From Symbiodinium natans (taxonomy: Eukaryota > Sar > Dinophyceae > Suessiales > Symbiodiniaceae): a DNA stretch of 64,000 nt. The stretch is from positions 186,001-250,000 of the forward strand of contig CAJNDS010000026.1 in NCBI GenBank assembly GCA_905221605.1, in the 5' to 3' direction. The notes below the pieces were generated by a model. That model was not told the origin of the DNA. It made no database searches and was given only the letters and a program-made list of their open reading frames with translations. Below, in pieces: positions 10,783 to 21,182 of this stretch (the first letter of the stretch is position 1; each line of letters begins with the position of its first letter). The position numbers were made by a program, and so were the translations under genes.

Positions 10783-13700
10783 GTCATTCAAAGGATACGA
10801 AACGCGCGCCTCCTTCCACTCACCCTCCTTCTCGACCGTCTCCTGCAACGCTCACATCAAACAAGCCATGGAACCACAGCCGCATTGCGCTGCAGGCCGA
10901 CAGGTCCCTAAGAAGACCAGCTCAGTTGCCTCGATCTCATCAAAGTCGAACATTGCGTTCCGCACCCGGAGCACCAGGTCAGTTGTCTAATTTTGTTGTT
11001 ACGGAAGGTGGATGTCGGGCAACTTTGGAGGGTGCAGACCATCTGCCAGGAATCCAGCCCTAACTTTCCTGTCGAGAATGCTGTCTTGCGGTCTTGCTTC
11101 TGGAGAAGGCACAAGCACCATGAAGTGCCCTGAGCGACAGGCATGCGCCGCTGGGCAAAAAAGCTGCGCTGAGATTTGCGAGTTGTCACAATAGATTGGG
11201 GGCATAATCGACACCTGCGGCGAAAACTACAAATGATTTGTTCCACGTTTGAGAATTTTCACGCAAGACCTGAGACCTGTGCATCATGAAAGCTCGTCTG
11301 ACATTCCAAGACCTGCAGCTCAAAAAGAGTCTTGATCACGGCATCAATAGTGCTACAGGGATCGTCGTGCAATGCATTCTTGCCGACATGGTTGTTTCAC
11401 TTTTTCGCAAGAAGAGCTGGTGTTCACAGTGCTCCACAGCTGGACAAGATCGAAAGGAGCCAAGCGAGCGACATGTTATGAACATGCGGATTTCTTTGCC
11501 TGAACAGAAGCACGCAAGTCTGTTGACGAGTGCATATGGACAGTTGGTACCAGCAGCTCGCAGGCGGCATTCACATGGGGGAGGGTGGTTTCTGACAGCT
11601 CTTTGTGCCTGCATGCGATGCAAGTCACGTGCGAGACGGCATGCTAGGGTCGAGGGTTCGTTCTGAACACGAACAAAAAATTTTCAAACCATGTGCGAGC
11701 GTTAGAAACAAAGACACACCTTCAGGAGCAGTCATAGCTAACCTGTGCGACACTGCGCAGCATGCGGTGAGGGCAGGCAAACTTGTCCGGGGTTGCTCAA
11801 AGTCTCAAAGACTGCGATTGCAATGCTGTAACCCCAACTTCGGCTCTACAAACGAGCCCTGAACTTGCCCATCTTGTAGCACAGAAAGGCTGTATGGTAT
11901 GGAGGAGGGGGCTCAAAGACGTCCATCTTGGGTCCATTTGGATCTACTTGCCTTGCCGGTCCCTATGCCTACAAGTGGGCCTCGAGTCTCGAAGTGAGCG
12001 GCACGGGAAGCCTGGCTTGAAAGCTCGCGGCAAGCCAATGGTCGCATTTTCTCGCAAGCTCGCAAGAGCCGCATGCGGGCACCGCAAGGAGCACAGGGGC
12101 ACTAAACACAAGCGATGAACATCCGGTTCTCCGCGGCTGTGAGACCCCCCCTGGCCCATCTTGCCCTCGGGCTGCAAGCTTAGACATCCTAACCCGCAAG
12201 CCCTTAGGGCTTTGAACCTTACAACTTACAACCGAAATCCTAAACCGGCCTAAACCAAGCCCGTGTCCTTCAGGGGCGCCATCAAATCGTGCCGGTCACA
12301 CTGCAATTTCAGCGCCCAAGCTGCCTTGCACAATCCGAAGTCTGGGTCCTTCCAAAGGCATTGAAGGCACGTGGCCTGCCACAGCCCACTTCTTGATGCC
12401 TCCGGAGTGGTGCAACCTTGCCATTGGCGGTGATCCCAGAAGTATCCCCCTGGAGCGTGCCGAGGTGGAGTTCCGGCATAAGGCGTCGTGTGCATTCTTG
12501 CTGAGAACAATGCCCTAGGTGCCGCCGGAGCTTGAACCAATGATGGCGTCTGGAGAATGGCCGAAGTCTAACAGATCTTCTCTGTCCAGACCCCAGCCTG
12601 CCAAGCGCACATCCCCTTTCGTTCGCTTTCTTGGGGTGTCTACTGCTGCATATTTCCAAGACATCCTGAGTTTCTCCATTCAACTCCAAGCGAAGGAGTA
12701 TATCTTCATCACGTTGCGGGGGTGCAAGCGCACGTCACTGCCTCAATGATCCTCTCGGCTTCATGAGAGCTTGTTTTGCCAGAACTGTTGCTCGTGCAAT
12801 CGCTGTGGCTGAAACACGTGGTCCTCCTCGAGCCTTTGCAACATTACGGCACCCATAGCCTTTTCTAAAGGAACACGAAACTTCCCCGCACACATAGGGC
12901 GCTTTGGACAATCGCTGCCGCCAACCAGTTCATGGCGACCGAAACATGAAAGGGAGCGTCAGAGCTCGTTTTGAGTCGAAAGTACAGCAAACTGATCATG
13001 TCTGCAGAGATTCATGCTTCGGCATGTAGCATGTATGAAGGTTGTATGACTTGGGCATACTTGATTGTAAAGTTCCCCAACCACTCTGAACTGACCAGGG
13101 TTTAGGGTTGGGAGTTAAGATGAGATAAGGTTTGGAGTGTCGAGTTTATGGTTGAGGCTGTGGGAGACTTCTGGCTTTGGGTTCGGTTTACGGAGGATTC
13201 GCGGTTGCCATGCCGCACGGGGCAAAATCTTTGAGCCCAAAAAGGGCACACCCAAATCCTACACGTCCCAAACCTTATCAAACCTACTCCATGTGAACCC
13301 TACACACCGCAAACCCCACATCTTACAAACCGTAATCCCTGCGAATCCTAAATCTCGCACCCTTCAGCCGGCCTTATCTGCCTGACAAGTGCCCAACACG
13401 GGTAGGCGCAACCTCTTCTGCGCTTGGCATTTCGCAACTTCAACGATGCTGTTGTCGTGCGAGTTTATAGGGGCTGCGCGTTTAGGGTTTGGGGGTTTCG
13501 GGGTTTCGGGGTTTCGGGGTTTCGGGCTTAGTCCCCAATCCTCTTTTCACGGACCTGCCAGACGCTTCGCCGAGAAGGGAAAATGGAGCACGGCATGTCG
13601 TGCACCTGCGGTTTCGCAGTCCGACCAGCGTCTCCTTAAAGAATTTAATGGGGTTCTGGTAGCTACAAACATCATGCTTCGCCACGCAGGCAGAACAAGA

Positions 13701-13861
13701 ACCAAGTTCAAAACCAGAGCCCCTCAAAACCCAAGGCGCGACATCAACCAGAATAAAACAGGACCGTCCGAACTCCTGAAGCCCAGTTGTGAAGCACTCC
13801 CTGAGCTTAAAGACTGCACATGCGTCTGAAGGCAGGTCTGAACCCGCGAAAGCACCGTAAA

Positions 13862-13967
13862 CTACCCATAGTCTCCATTGTAGGCCCTATTCTGGGTTAC
13901 CTTGTAAGATCCTAAATATGTAATTGGTTAAACCAAGAAAAGGAACTACAATGGAGACTGCAGGTAG
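13862..13967. mobile_element. MITE-like inverted-repeat element, family A, copy 1
   Basis: About 106 bp. The left end reads CTACCCATAGTCTCCATTG and the right end, reverse-complemented, reads CTACCTGCAGTCTCCATTG, so the terminal inverted repeats exceed 20 bp with few mismatches. The interior has GGTTA/TAACC words and AAAAGGAACTAC next to the right repeat, shared with the copy at 19474-19586. No coding capacity. Target-site duplication not clear. Confidence 0.75.
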
Positions 13968-14078
13968 ACAAGAAGTCTAAGCTGCGAAGCATGACCCGCA
14001 ATGCCGGAGACTATCTTACGAACCTTTCATTCGCAGAACGATGGTCCTGAACCGAAACCCCGGGGTTTAGGGTTTGAG

Positions 14079-14229
14079 CCGAAAGCCTGTGAACCAACTT
14101 GCAATCGCAAAGGCCCGTGACGCCATGCTATCTCGTTTCGGCGGAATCAGCGAGATTGGCAATGACCTCGCCCTGGCGGATGGCCGCAAAGCGCCCTGGG
14201 CTCCAGGCTGGGACAGGGTTGCAGCGCAG
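14079..14229 (+). CDS. Isolated exon of unknown gene
   Basis: After GGGGTTTAGGGTTTGAG the frame reads KPVNQLAIAKARDAMLSRFG, then a long protein-like stretch ending WAPGWDRVAAQ, and stops at GCGCAG|GTGTTC. About 50 codons with balanced amphipathic composition. The acceptor (TTTGAG) is supplied by a short TTTAGGG-like patch. Partner exons were not found, because the flanks are filled by small inverted-repeat elements. No family recognised. Confidence 0.5.
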
Positions 14230-14389
14230 GTGTTCTCTTCTGCGTTCTTTCGGGGTTTCAGGGATGCCATGTTCTGCCAGGTGGTCTGTTCTGGGGGGTT
14301 TGCAAGGCTCTAGACCCTTTGGAGTCACATCGGAACCTAAAGCAAGTCTGTTAACCGGCGAACAATAGGGGACGACCAGCTACAGAAGG

Positions 14390-15340
14390 CCAAAAAAGAG
14401 AAACACGGGACGAGAAGCTCAAGCCGTTTAACGAAAAAACGAGATAACCACGTGGACACAAGAGGAGAAGCCTGAACAGAGGAACGGCCCCCGTTTTCTA
14501 CACCCCTCAACACACAAAACGTACGAGCAGCTGAACAACAGAGCGAGCCGCTTCATGTGGTGGTCTTCATACTTAGAGCAGGGTTTGGGGCTCCTGTTGT
14601 GGTAGCACTGAAATAAGGAACCTTCAGGACTAATACACGACTAAGTATTTAGGCCCCCTTCTTAACGTCAGTACAAGCAACGAGACAAGGAGCTGAGTAG
14701 CAGACAAACACCCAGAACGATCAGCTGAACACTAATAGCACAAGAAAGTGGACGAGCAGCTTCAAAGCGGACGAAGCGGCAGACGACAACATACCCAAAG
14801 GCTCCTAAGTACCTACATAGTAGAACGTAGGGTTTCTGTAATAGGAATTACCCCCCCCCATATAGGTACGTAGGATCCTTTGGGATAAAGGGACGAGAAG
14901 CCGAACATCGTTAAAACAAACTAAGAGGACGAGCAGACTAACCCCGAGACCAAGCAGAGCGACCTGAACGAAGTATTCGACTGAACCTCCCCCTCCCAAG
15001 CACCCACCCACCCACCCACAAAAACAACAACGACGAGTCCCTGAAACACTCACACACACACACACACACGCACACAAACAACACAAAACACACCGCACCG
15101 ACCAGCTGAACAACGAAAACGCGGCACGAGAAGCTGAACATGAGCATCGGCTGAAAACCTGGACGAATAATGAACACCGACAACAAACCAAAGGACGAGC
15201 AGCTGAACATCTCGCGCCAGCAAAAGCAAACAACAAACGGAATGCCACTGAACACAGTGAATCGGCGATGAGCAGGTGGACACCGGCAGAGCAGATGGAC
15301 AATGAGTCACGGTGCGAGGAGCAGCTGCGCAACGGATAGC
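14390..15340. repeat. Degenerate repeat with core CGAGCAGCTGAACA
   Basis: Close versions of (GA)CGAGCAGCTGAACA recur at irregular 30-200 bp spacing (about 14523, 14718, 14752, 14892, 14930, 15100, 15126, 15195, 15310, and again at 15740). On + they translate as DEQLN-like words; on minus they give Cys/Ser/Phe-rich frames (minus ORF 15350-14805), which are probably artefacts. The element B copy at 14794-14884 interrupts the series. A (CA)n tract lies at 15047-15072. Confidence 0.55.
14794..14884 (+). mobile_element. MITE-like element, family B, copy 1, with 3-bp target duplication
   Basis: 91 bp with ends CCCAAAGGCTCCTAAGTACC and, on the other strand, CCCAAAGGATCCTACGTACC. It is flanked on both sides by ATA (14791-14793 and 14885-14887). 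The reverse complement matches 16242-16340 over the full length. A 3-bp duplication and a CCCAAAGG terminus indicate insertion by a transposase acting in trans; the superfamily cannot be named from this alone. Confidence 0.85.
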
Positions 15341-15583
15341 AACAACGCAAGGCACAGACAACTCAAAACCTACAAGAAACTCAAGCCTGAAACCCCTAAA
15401 GCCCTAAACTTTTGTTCACATCCAGGCCTCTACACCCAAAACTTCAACAGCCCGAACCCCAGAGCCCTTGCGACCAGCGGCTGATCTTATTCCGGTTTAA
15501 ACCCGGTTTAGGGCTTAGGATTCAAGGTCTTGGGTATAGGGTGTAAGGTCTCTGGCGTCTAGCATAGTTTAGGGGCTGCCCAA

Positions 15584-15687
15584 AGACTCCAAAACCCCTC
15601 AAATAAGGAATATACTAATACCTTAACCCAAATAGGAACCCTAGTATGATTCAAGGCATATTCCTTATTTAAGGGCTTTTGGAGTCT
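15584..15687. mobile_element. MITE-like palindromic element, about 104 bp
   Basis: Left end AGACTCCAAAACCCCTCAAA followed by TAAGGAATAT; right end, reverse-complemented, AGACTCCAAAAGCCCTTAAA followed by TAAGGAATAT. The inverted repeats cover about 30 bp each. No ORF and no clear target-site duplication. It shares the AGTCTCC word with family A ends but is otherwise distinct. Confidence 0.75.
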
Positions 15688-16241
15688 CCGTAATCCCTCA
15701 TCCCGAAATCCTAAACCCTAATCCCTAAACCCTAAATCGGCGAGCAGCTGAACTTAATCATCCACTGCTGGAGCTCCTTGCGTGGCTCCTGGAGTTCCTC
15801 GGGGTTGGGCTTCACCTGAGATCACGGCAGGACCCAAAACACTAGACCCCTATCCCTCTAAGGTTCTTACCCTTATCGTTGCTATTGAAAGTTCTTTGTG
15901 CTTACTCTTGCTATTACAATTTATTGACCTTGCTCTTGTCGTTGTTGCTTTTGTAAGTTGTTGTCAACATTCATGCCATTCTTGGCTTCATTTGTATGTC
16001 TATGTATATAAGCTAAAGGACGTCATAGCACTAACCAGCGGTGATCAGGAAGCAACCATGCTAACGCGTTTTGGCTTTGCCTAATGCTGCGCGTCTCTCC
16101 TCGCCTGGAAAATGTGGACAGCCTCCTCACTTTCAGTCGGCTATCCCAGGGCTTCGCATGGATTTCTGGTCTGCCGAGGGATTCACTAGTGGCGGCGGGC
16201 GGCGGAAAAGCTGCTCGTTGCCTTGAGCAACGTTGCCATGA

Positions 16242-16340
16242 CCTAAAGGATCCTAAGGACCTATATGGGGGATACTTCTCCAAACCATAATAGTAACGAA
16301 ACCCTATTTTCTACTATGTAGGTACTTAGGAGCCTTTGGG
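16242..16340 (-). mobile_element. MITE-like element, family B, copy 2, with 3-bp target duplication
   Basis: 99 bp, ends CCTAAAGGATCC and GGAGCCTTTGGG, flanked by TGA on both sides (16239-16241 and 16341-16343). Inverted relative to copy 1 at 14794. It lies about 50 bp beyond the stop codon of the NADPH oxidase gene, so it could sit in that gene's 3' UTR. Confidence 0.85.
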
Positions 16341-16393
16341 TGAACCATGGTGATTCCACGTGATATGCTGTAAAACTGAGCTATTTGCCCAGC

Positions 16394-18742
16394 TCAGTCA
16401 AAGCGCTCATGATAGAAGTAAAAGCGTTGCGTGCAGCCACTGCTTTCATTGTGCTTGTTGCAGGCGACGCACGCTGTTTGGATGGTGCTCTTGATGAGGT
16501 CGTTACCACAAAAGTAGACGAAAACATTCTCCCGTGGGTCAGCCTGACCGATGGCGAGAAGCTCTGCGATAAAGTCGGGCCGGCCCATGACGATGGCCAA
16601 GGGCTTTTGTGACCCCAACATGCTTCCGGACACAATGGCATGCAAGGGCTTCGGGTAATGACAGAAAGTAGGTACGGTTTCAGTGCTTTTCGCGGCAAGG
16701 CGTCGCATCCAATCGTTCCACAGCTCCCGAGTCGCCAGGTCAAACAGACAGCCCAAGCCTTTACCATCCCATCCACCGCGCGTGGCATGGAGGTGGCACT
16801 TCGTGTTGCCACTGCCCTGATTCTCAAGCTGAAACAAGAGGTCCTTGAAGAGGAGGAAGTCGGTGGCGTATGACGACATCCAAAAAACATGCGCGTTTTT
16901 GCGGTGCTCCTGCGAACCTGCAAGACTTCCCAAGAAGGATAGGAATGGGGTCACTCCAACACCTGCGCCAATACCCACAACTGTGGAACGCAAAGGCATG
17001 CTGACAGTGGGAGCATAGAATGGGCCATCGATGTTGATGCGCGGGAACGGGCCAGCCGCGCAGTTCTGGTGGAGCTTTTTGGTCCAGCTGCCAACACACA
17101 TAATGCAAAAGGTGATCAGCTGACCTCCATTCCCATCATCCTTGCTATTGCTGATAGTAAAGGGGTGCCACTCAAAGCGCGAAAAGCTTGGAATATTCAT
17201 GTATGCATACTCTCCAACCTTGCACTTGCGGTAGCCACGGCTTAGCTGCACCTCGATGCGGACAAGCTTGCCATTCACAGACTTCTCGGCCTCCAGCAAG
17301 GTGGAGGGACAGCAACACGCGAGGTAGGCTCGTCGACTTCGAGTCCATGTATATGCAGCAATGGGAATCCCCGCAACCAGGATAACCAGTGGAAAGCCAA
17401 GGCCCACCCAGCCATTAGCGGAATGGAGAACCAGTAGTATGACCCAAGCAGGCACTAGGATATGATGGAGAGCATAGAATACTCGGAAGTGAGCGCGCCT
17501 CTCTTTGGCACGAGAAAACCAACCCAGCAGGAAAATCACCACCATCAGCAGGTAGCCCGTAATTCCGGGCGTAGACAGGACACCAGCGAAGTAGCCAATA
17601 TCTGCGTCTGGCAATGGGCAAGCTGGATATTGAAAGATCGCCAAAAAGTTTCCTCCGGCGCTATCGCCCGCGCAGGCCAGCACTTCGTTCAGTTCTTTTG
17701 CTGTGTTTCTTTGGAGCGCTGGGAAGGTGCCAATGTGATGCATCACTGTGTGCACAAGGCTATCTAACAGAACCTGCCAGGCGCTGAAAACATGGAGCTC
17801 CTTGTGGCAATTAATGAGCTGCATGATGAGCTGGGATCTCTGCACACATGCGCAACGTGCCAACAAGGACATGAAGTCTCGGGACATGGTGAGGAAAAGG
17901 ACGCCCGTCCAGAAGCATGCTCCGTAGGCAAAGCCACGAGCGACGGGGATAGGCAAGCCGACAAGTTCCCAGGTCTTCGGCGTCTCAAAGAAGAATTGGT
18001 AGGTGGCAAAGAAAGCCATCTGCACAAAGACGAAAAGGAAGATCGTAAACTTGAACTGCATCAGCCGAGAAGCAGAGGCATCTTGTAGGATGAGATCCTC
18101 CTTTTTGGACGCTGCCTTGGACTTCTCCAAGATACCCGTAGCCACTCTCGCATCGGAGATTCTGTGTTGGAAGGCAAGTGAAGTCGAGCTGGAAAGGGCT
18201 CCACTGTCCAGTGAGTCTTTGGAAGCTGCTCTCGGGACCTGCATGGTATCAATAGACACTTCCGTGTCACAACGCATGTGGAAGGTAGGAGAGGGAGAGC
18301 CAAAGGACTTCGCCGTGCTATCCGCTGAGCTTTTCGAGGAGCCTCTGCTGTCCTGGAGCCTTTTCAGCATATGAGCTGCCTCGTCCTGGTCTTTGAGGCT
18401 GGCTTCAGAGGGCTCCCTGCTAGGGCGTTCATGGCCAAGCTCTTTCTTCAGCACCTCGCAGCAAGAGGCAATCAGCGCCGCATCATCGTCCCAGAAGTTC
18501 AACTTCACAGCTGAGGCCCTCATGACACGCTCCCAGACAAGGTCACTGAAGCCAGCGCCGGCAAGGCTGCCCAGCGCTTTACGAACCTCGTCCCAAGACG
18601 ACCTCTGTACAGAGCCCAATCTCTCCATGATGGCCTTCACCCTGTCATCATTAGTCAGCGTCGTCACATTCGCCAGCTCTTCCACTTCGTCCTCGTCCAG
18701 ACTGCCGGGCATAGAAAAGACCTGCCGTTGCGCAGCCGCCAT
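16394..18742 (-). CDS. NADPH oxidase (NOX/RBOH-like), 782 aa, uninterrupted
   Basis: It would transfer electrons from cytosolic NADPH through FAD and two membrane haems to oxygen, making superoxide. Visible features: a hydrophilic N-terminus (1-225) rich in Ser/Glu; membrane segments from about 228; haem-ligand pairs H317/H331 (13 residues between) and H427/H440; the FAD-binding motif HPFTI at 526-530; the nucleotide-binding motif GIGAGVGVTP at 590-599; a late CGN at 745-747; and a C-terminus ending HERFD, close to the Phe ending typical of the family. The N-terminal region is helical but no clear EF-hand loop is seen. ATG at 18742 is the first Met. The whole gene is one open frame, unusual beside the multi-exon genes here. 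TTTAGGG units start 28 bp upstream of the ATG. Confidence 0.93.
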   Translation of the reverse strand: MAAAQRQVFSMPGSLDEDEVEELANVTTLTNDDRVKAIMERLGSVQRSSWDEVRKALGSLAGAGFSDLVWERVMRASAVKLNFWDDDAALIASCCEVLKKELGHERPSREPSEASLKDQDEAAHMLKRLQDSRGSSKSSADSTAKSFGSPSPTFHMRCDTEVSIDTMQVPRAASKDSLDSGALSSSTSLAFQHRISDARVATGILEKSKAASKKEDLILQDASASRLMQFKFTIFLFVFVQMAFFATYQFFFETPKTWELVGLPIPVARGFAYGACFWTGVLFLTMSRDFMSLLARCACVQRSQLIMQLINCHKELHVFSAWQVLLDSLVHTVMHHIGTFPALQRNTAKELNEVLACAGDSAGGNFLAIFQYPACPLPDADIGYFAGVLSTPGITGYLLMVVIFLLGWFSRAKERRAHFRVFYALHHILVPAWVILLVLHSANGWVGLGFPLVILVAGIPIAAYTWTRSRRAYLACCCPSTLLEAEKSVNGKLVRIEVQLSRGYRKCKVGEYAYMNIPSFSRFEWHPFTISNSKDDGNGGQLITFCIMCVGSWTKKLHQNCAAGPFPRINIDGPFYAPTVSMPLRSTVVGIGAGVGVTPFLSFLGSLAGSQEHRKNAHVFWMSSYATDFLLFKDLLFQLENQGSGNTKCHLHATRGGWDGKGLGCLFDLATRELWNDWMRRLAAKSTETVPTFCHYPKPLHAIVSGSMLGSQKPLAIVMGRPDFIAELLAIGQADPRENVFVYFCGNDLIKSTIQTACVACNKHNESSGCTQRFYFYHERFD

Positions 18743-18769
18743 GGCCAGGACAAGCAGAAGCCCTCCTAG

Positions 18770-18842
18770 GTTTAGGGTTTTGGGTTTAGGGTTTTGGGTT
18801 TAGAGTTTTGGGTTTAGGGTTTGGGGTTTAGGGTTTAGGGTT
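18770..18842. repeat. TTTAGGG/TTTTGGG array upstream of the oxidase
   Basis: About ten units alternating TTTAGGG and TTTTGGG on +, which is the C-rich orientation when read along the minus-strand gene. If transcribed, it would lie in the 5' UTR or at the end of a 5' intron. Confidence 0.95.
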
Positions 18843-19088
18843 CTCTGAGGGGCCCGAGAAGTCGTAAAGGGAGGCCACAATATTTCTTTAGGGGTTATCA
18901 AGCGTTCCAAAGGTGTCTGACACACTGCGGCTTCATCTCCGGGCTCCAGAGTGTGTGTCGCGCTTGAAATGTTTGTGGCTTTGTTGGGGGCTATCGAGAG
19001 GGCCGGTGTCACGAGGGGTGGAGGGGGGAGTTTCGGCCTCAAGAGATTGAAGTCGTCATAGTGAGCAGTACGGTTGATGGTCAAAACC

Positions 19089-19156
19089 CCTGCATGACCC
19101 ATTATAAGGAACATACCATAATTCCCATAGTTTTGGGGTCCTTAAGGTCATGCAGG
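19089..19156. mobile_element. Short palindromic element
   Basis: CCTGCATGACC at 19089-19099 is the exact inverted complement of GGTCATGCAGG at 19146-19156, and the match extends imperfectly into AAGGA/TCCTT words inside. About 68 bp, possibly a decayed small transposable element. It forms a strong hairpin. Confidence 0.55.
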
Positions 19157-19473
19157 ATTTTGACCCTCAGCCGTATGAAGTCGCGAGGATCCATTGGCAG
19201 AGTTATGGACAACAATTGGGCGGAGTTGCCATGATGTCATGCTCCAACTTTGCAGGGCTCGCAGTAAATTGCACTCACAGACCACGCCCTAAACGCCACA
19301 CCCAAACCCGAAACCCTGTAAAGCCTGAAGCTAAGCCTCAACCCCGACATCCGAAAATGAGATCAAGCAAGGTGCCGGTAGAGGGACGTGCACCTCCACC
19401 GCTGTTGGATTCCGCAGGTCGGTCTCCAGCTTCAGAAAGCCAAACATGATTTCAGAGTCTGGCATTTCAGGGA

Positions 19474-19586
19474 TTACCTATAGTCTCCATTGAGTTCCTT
19501 TTTTGGGTTAACCAGTCTTATGGTTGGATCCCCTAAAAAAAACTAGTTTAACTATGAAAAGGAACTACAACGGAGACTCTAGGTAG
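19474..19586. mobile_element. MITE-like inverted-repeat element, family A, copy 2
   Basis: The left end reads ACCTATAGTCTCCATTGAG and the right end, reverse-complemented, ACCTAGAGTCTCCGTTGTAG; AGTTCCTTTT follows on both sides. It shares ends and interior words with 13862-13967. No ORF. Confidence 0.75.
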
Positions 19587-19617
19587 GTAGGTTTCCGGGA
19601 GTCGTCCAGCCATAGTA

Positions 19618-19692
19618 AGACCGTGGTGTGGATGGCTTCCGAAGCGAAGCTAATCGCACAGGAAACCGCCCTGAGTTCAAGACCCACCCAAG
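19618..19692 (+). repeat. Possible SINE head (tRNA-like A and B boxes)
   Basis: TGGCTTCCGAAG near 19634 resembles a polymerase III A box, and GAGTTCAAGACCC near 19673 resembles a B box at the right spacing. No cloverleaf was established and no second copy was seen, so this is only a suggestion. Confidence 0.2.
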
Positions 19693-20620
19693 GAACCGAA
19701 ACGACCGGTGCACTTAACTATTCACCGGCGAAGTCAGAATAATCCTCGATTGCCGAGCTTCACCGTCGGAATCTCTAACTGTGTAGTATCATGAAGCAAT
19801 GGAGCAGTCTATCTACGTTCTGAGCTCGGATTCTCCTCGAAAAGCCCTATCCCGAACCACTGAATCTCCTCCACACACGCAAAGACCCATTGCCAAACCC
19901 AGCAACACTTAAAAGCCCTGCAGCCAGAACCCTACAATTAAACCCAACAGCTCAAAATCCTGAAGCCCCAGAGGATAGAACATTAATCCCTCAAGCACCC
20001 CCACCCGTGCCAATCGCAAACCCTGAAACAGTAAATCTTCACTTAGCCCCAAAGGCCCCACGACCCTACTAGATCAACCCCTTTCTTAAGCACCCTCAAA
20101 CCCCTTGAAACATTCAACCCATGCTAAGCCCACATCCTAACACCTTGACTCCCTGAAATATGGAAAAGCGGCAATACATTGTCCGGAAAAGAAATGCTAC
20201 GCCAACACCCACAAGCCTGAAACCCAAAATTGACCTCAACTCTTTTTGAAGCCTACCTTCGTGGGCTTACTTACTACGAATTCTTTGTGTAAATCCTGGA
20301 AAAGGAGGGGGGTGCTTTGGGGTCCTAAACCCTGAGTCCCTAATCCCCCAACTTAAACCAAAGAGGCTGACATGTGAGCCAGGTTACCAGCCTAGCCCCC
20401 GAAGTTGTCCACACGTGGCTCAAGCAGCACCTCTTTCTCTGGGTGTCTGTTTTGTTCTTGTGCTTCAGGGCTTAGGGATTCGGGGTTCAGGGCTTGGTTC
20501 TGAGGGCCTTTCTGAGTTTACTGTTTAGGGTTTAGGGTTTAGGGCCTTTTTGAGTTTAGCTTTCTTCGGTGGGGGTTCGGGTTTAGGGCTTGTAAGGCTT
20601 AGGGTTTAAGAAGTTGGGGA
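19693..20620. other. No gene recognised; C-rich then G-rich telomere-like composition
   Basis: 19850-20350 is rich in AACCCT/AAGCCC words and 20460-20610 in TTTAGGG/CTTAGGG words. No convincing exon lies between them. The order (C-rich then G-rich) is the order found around exons elsewhere, so a short unrecognised exon near 20370-20460 is possible. Confidence 0.3.
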
Positions 20621-20794
20621 GTGGTCTGGGAGCGAGCACGGCAATCGTATTTTATCTACAGGGGTTCTGGAATAGGTAGAAGATGTGGAACGGATTGGTT
20701 TGAAGGTCCGAAAGAGCTAAGAGAATCTTGGTTTGCCAATAGGATCTACAACCTATATATATTTTTTTTATACAAGCTCATTTATTCATTGAAA

Positions 20795-20968
20795 TGTTTT
20801 ATATTCATACACATGTACAATTTGTACATATACATATACATATACATATACATCTACATATACATATACATTTACATTTACAGATACGTATACATATACA
20901 TATACATATACATATACAGATACATATACATATACATATACATATACCTCTACATCTACATCTACATC

Positions 20969-21001
<33 letters not shown>

Positions 21002-21096
21002 CTCTACATCTACATATACATATACATATACACATACATGTACACATACATATTCATCTACATGTGCATATTCATATACATGTACATATTCATATG

Positions 21097-21133
<37 letters not shown>

Positions 21134-21182
21134 GTATACCTCTACATTTACATATGCATATACATATGTAAATATATGTACA
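20795..21182. repeat. (TATACA)n hexanucleotide array
   Basis: About 380 bp of CATATA/CATCTA hexamers with interspersed variants. The + frame at 20621-21202 and the minus frame over the same stretch (Ile/Tyr or Cys/Ile repeats) are artefacts of the array. Confidence 0.95.

Larger units (their letters stand above)
9206..14060. other. Long stretch with only tentative ORFs
   Basis: There are + frames at 9480-10049 (189 codons, no ATG), 11286-11666, 11783-12118 (basic, ends RGTKHKR) and a minus frame at 12689-12309. None has a recognised domain or clear splice sites. The minus strand at 10960-10911 reads NAMFDFDEIEATELV, resembling the motif at 2.85 kb. Telomere-like units occur at 10737-10782. 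A GC-rich hairpin (TTCGGGGAGC against GCTCCCTGAA) lies at about 10678-10712. Confidence 0.4.

Noticed and set aside
14805-15350. 181-codon minus ORF, Cys/Val/Leu-rich
   Set aside because: Explained by the CAGCTGAAC-type repeat and the (CA)n tract; it also overlaps the family B element.
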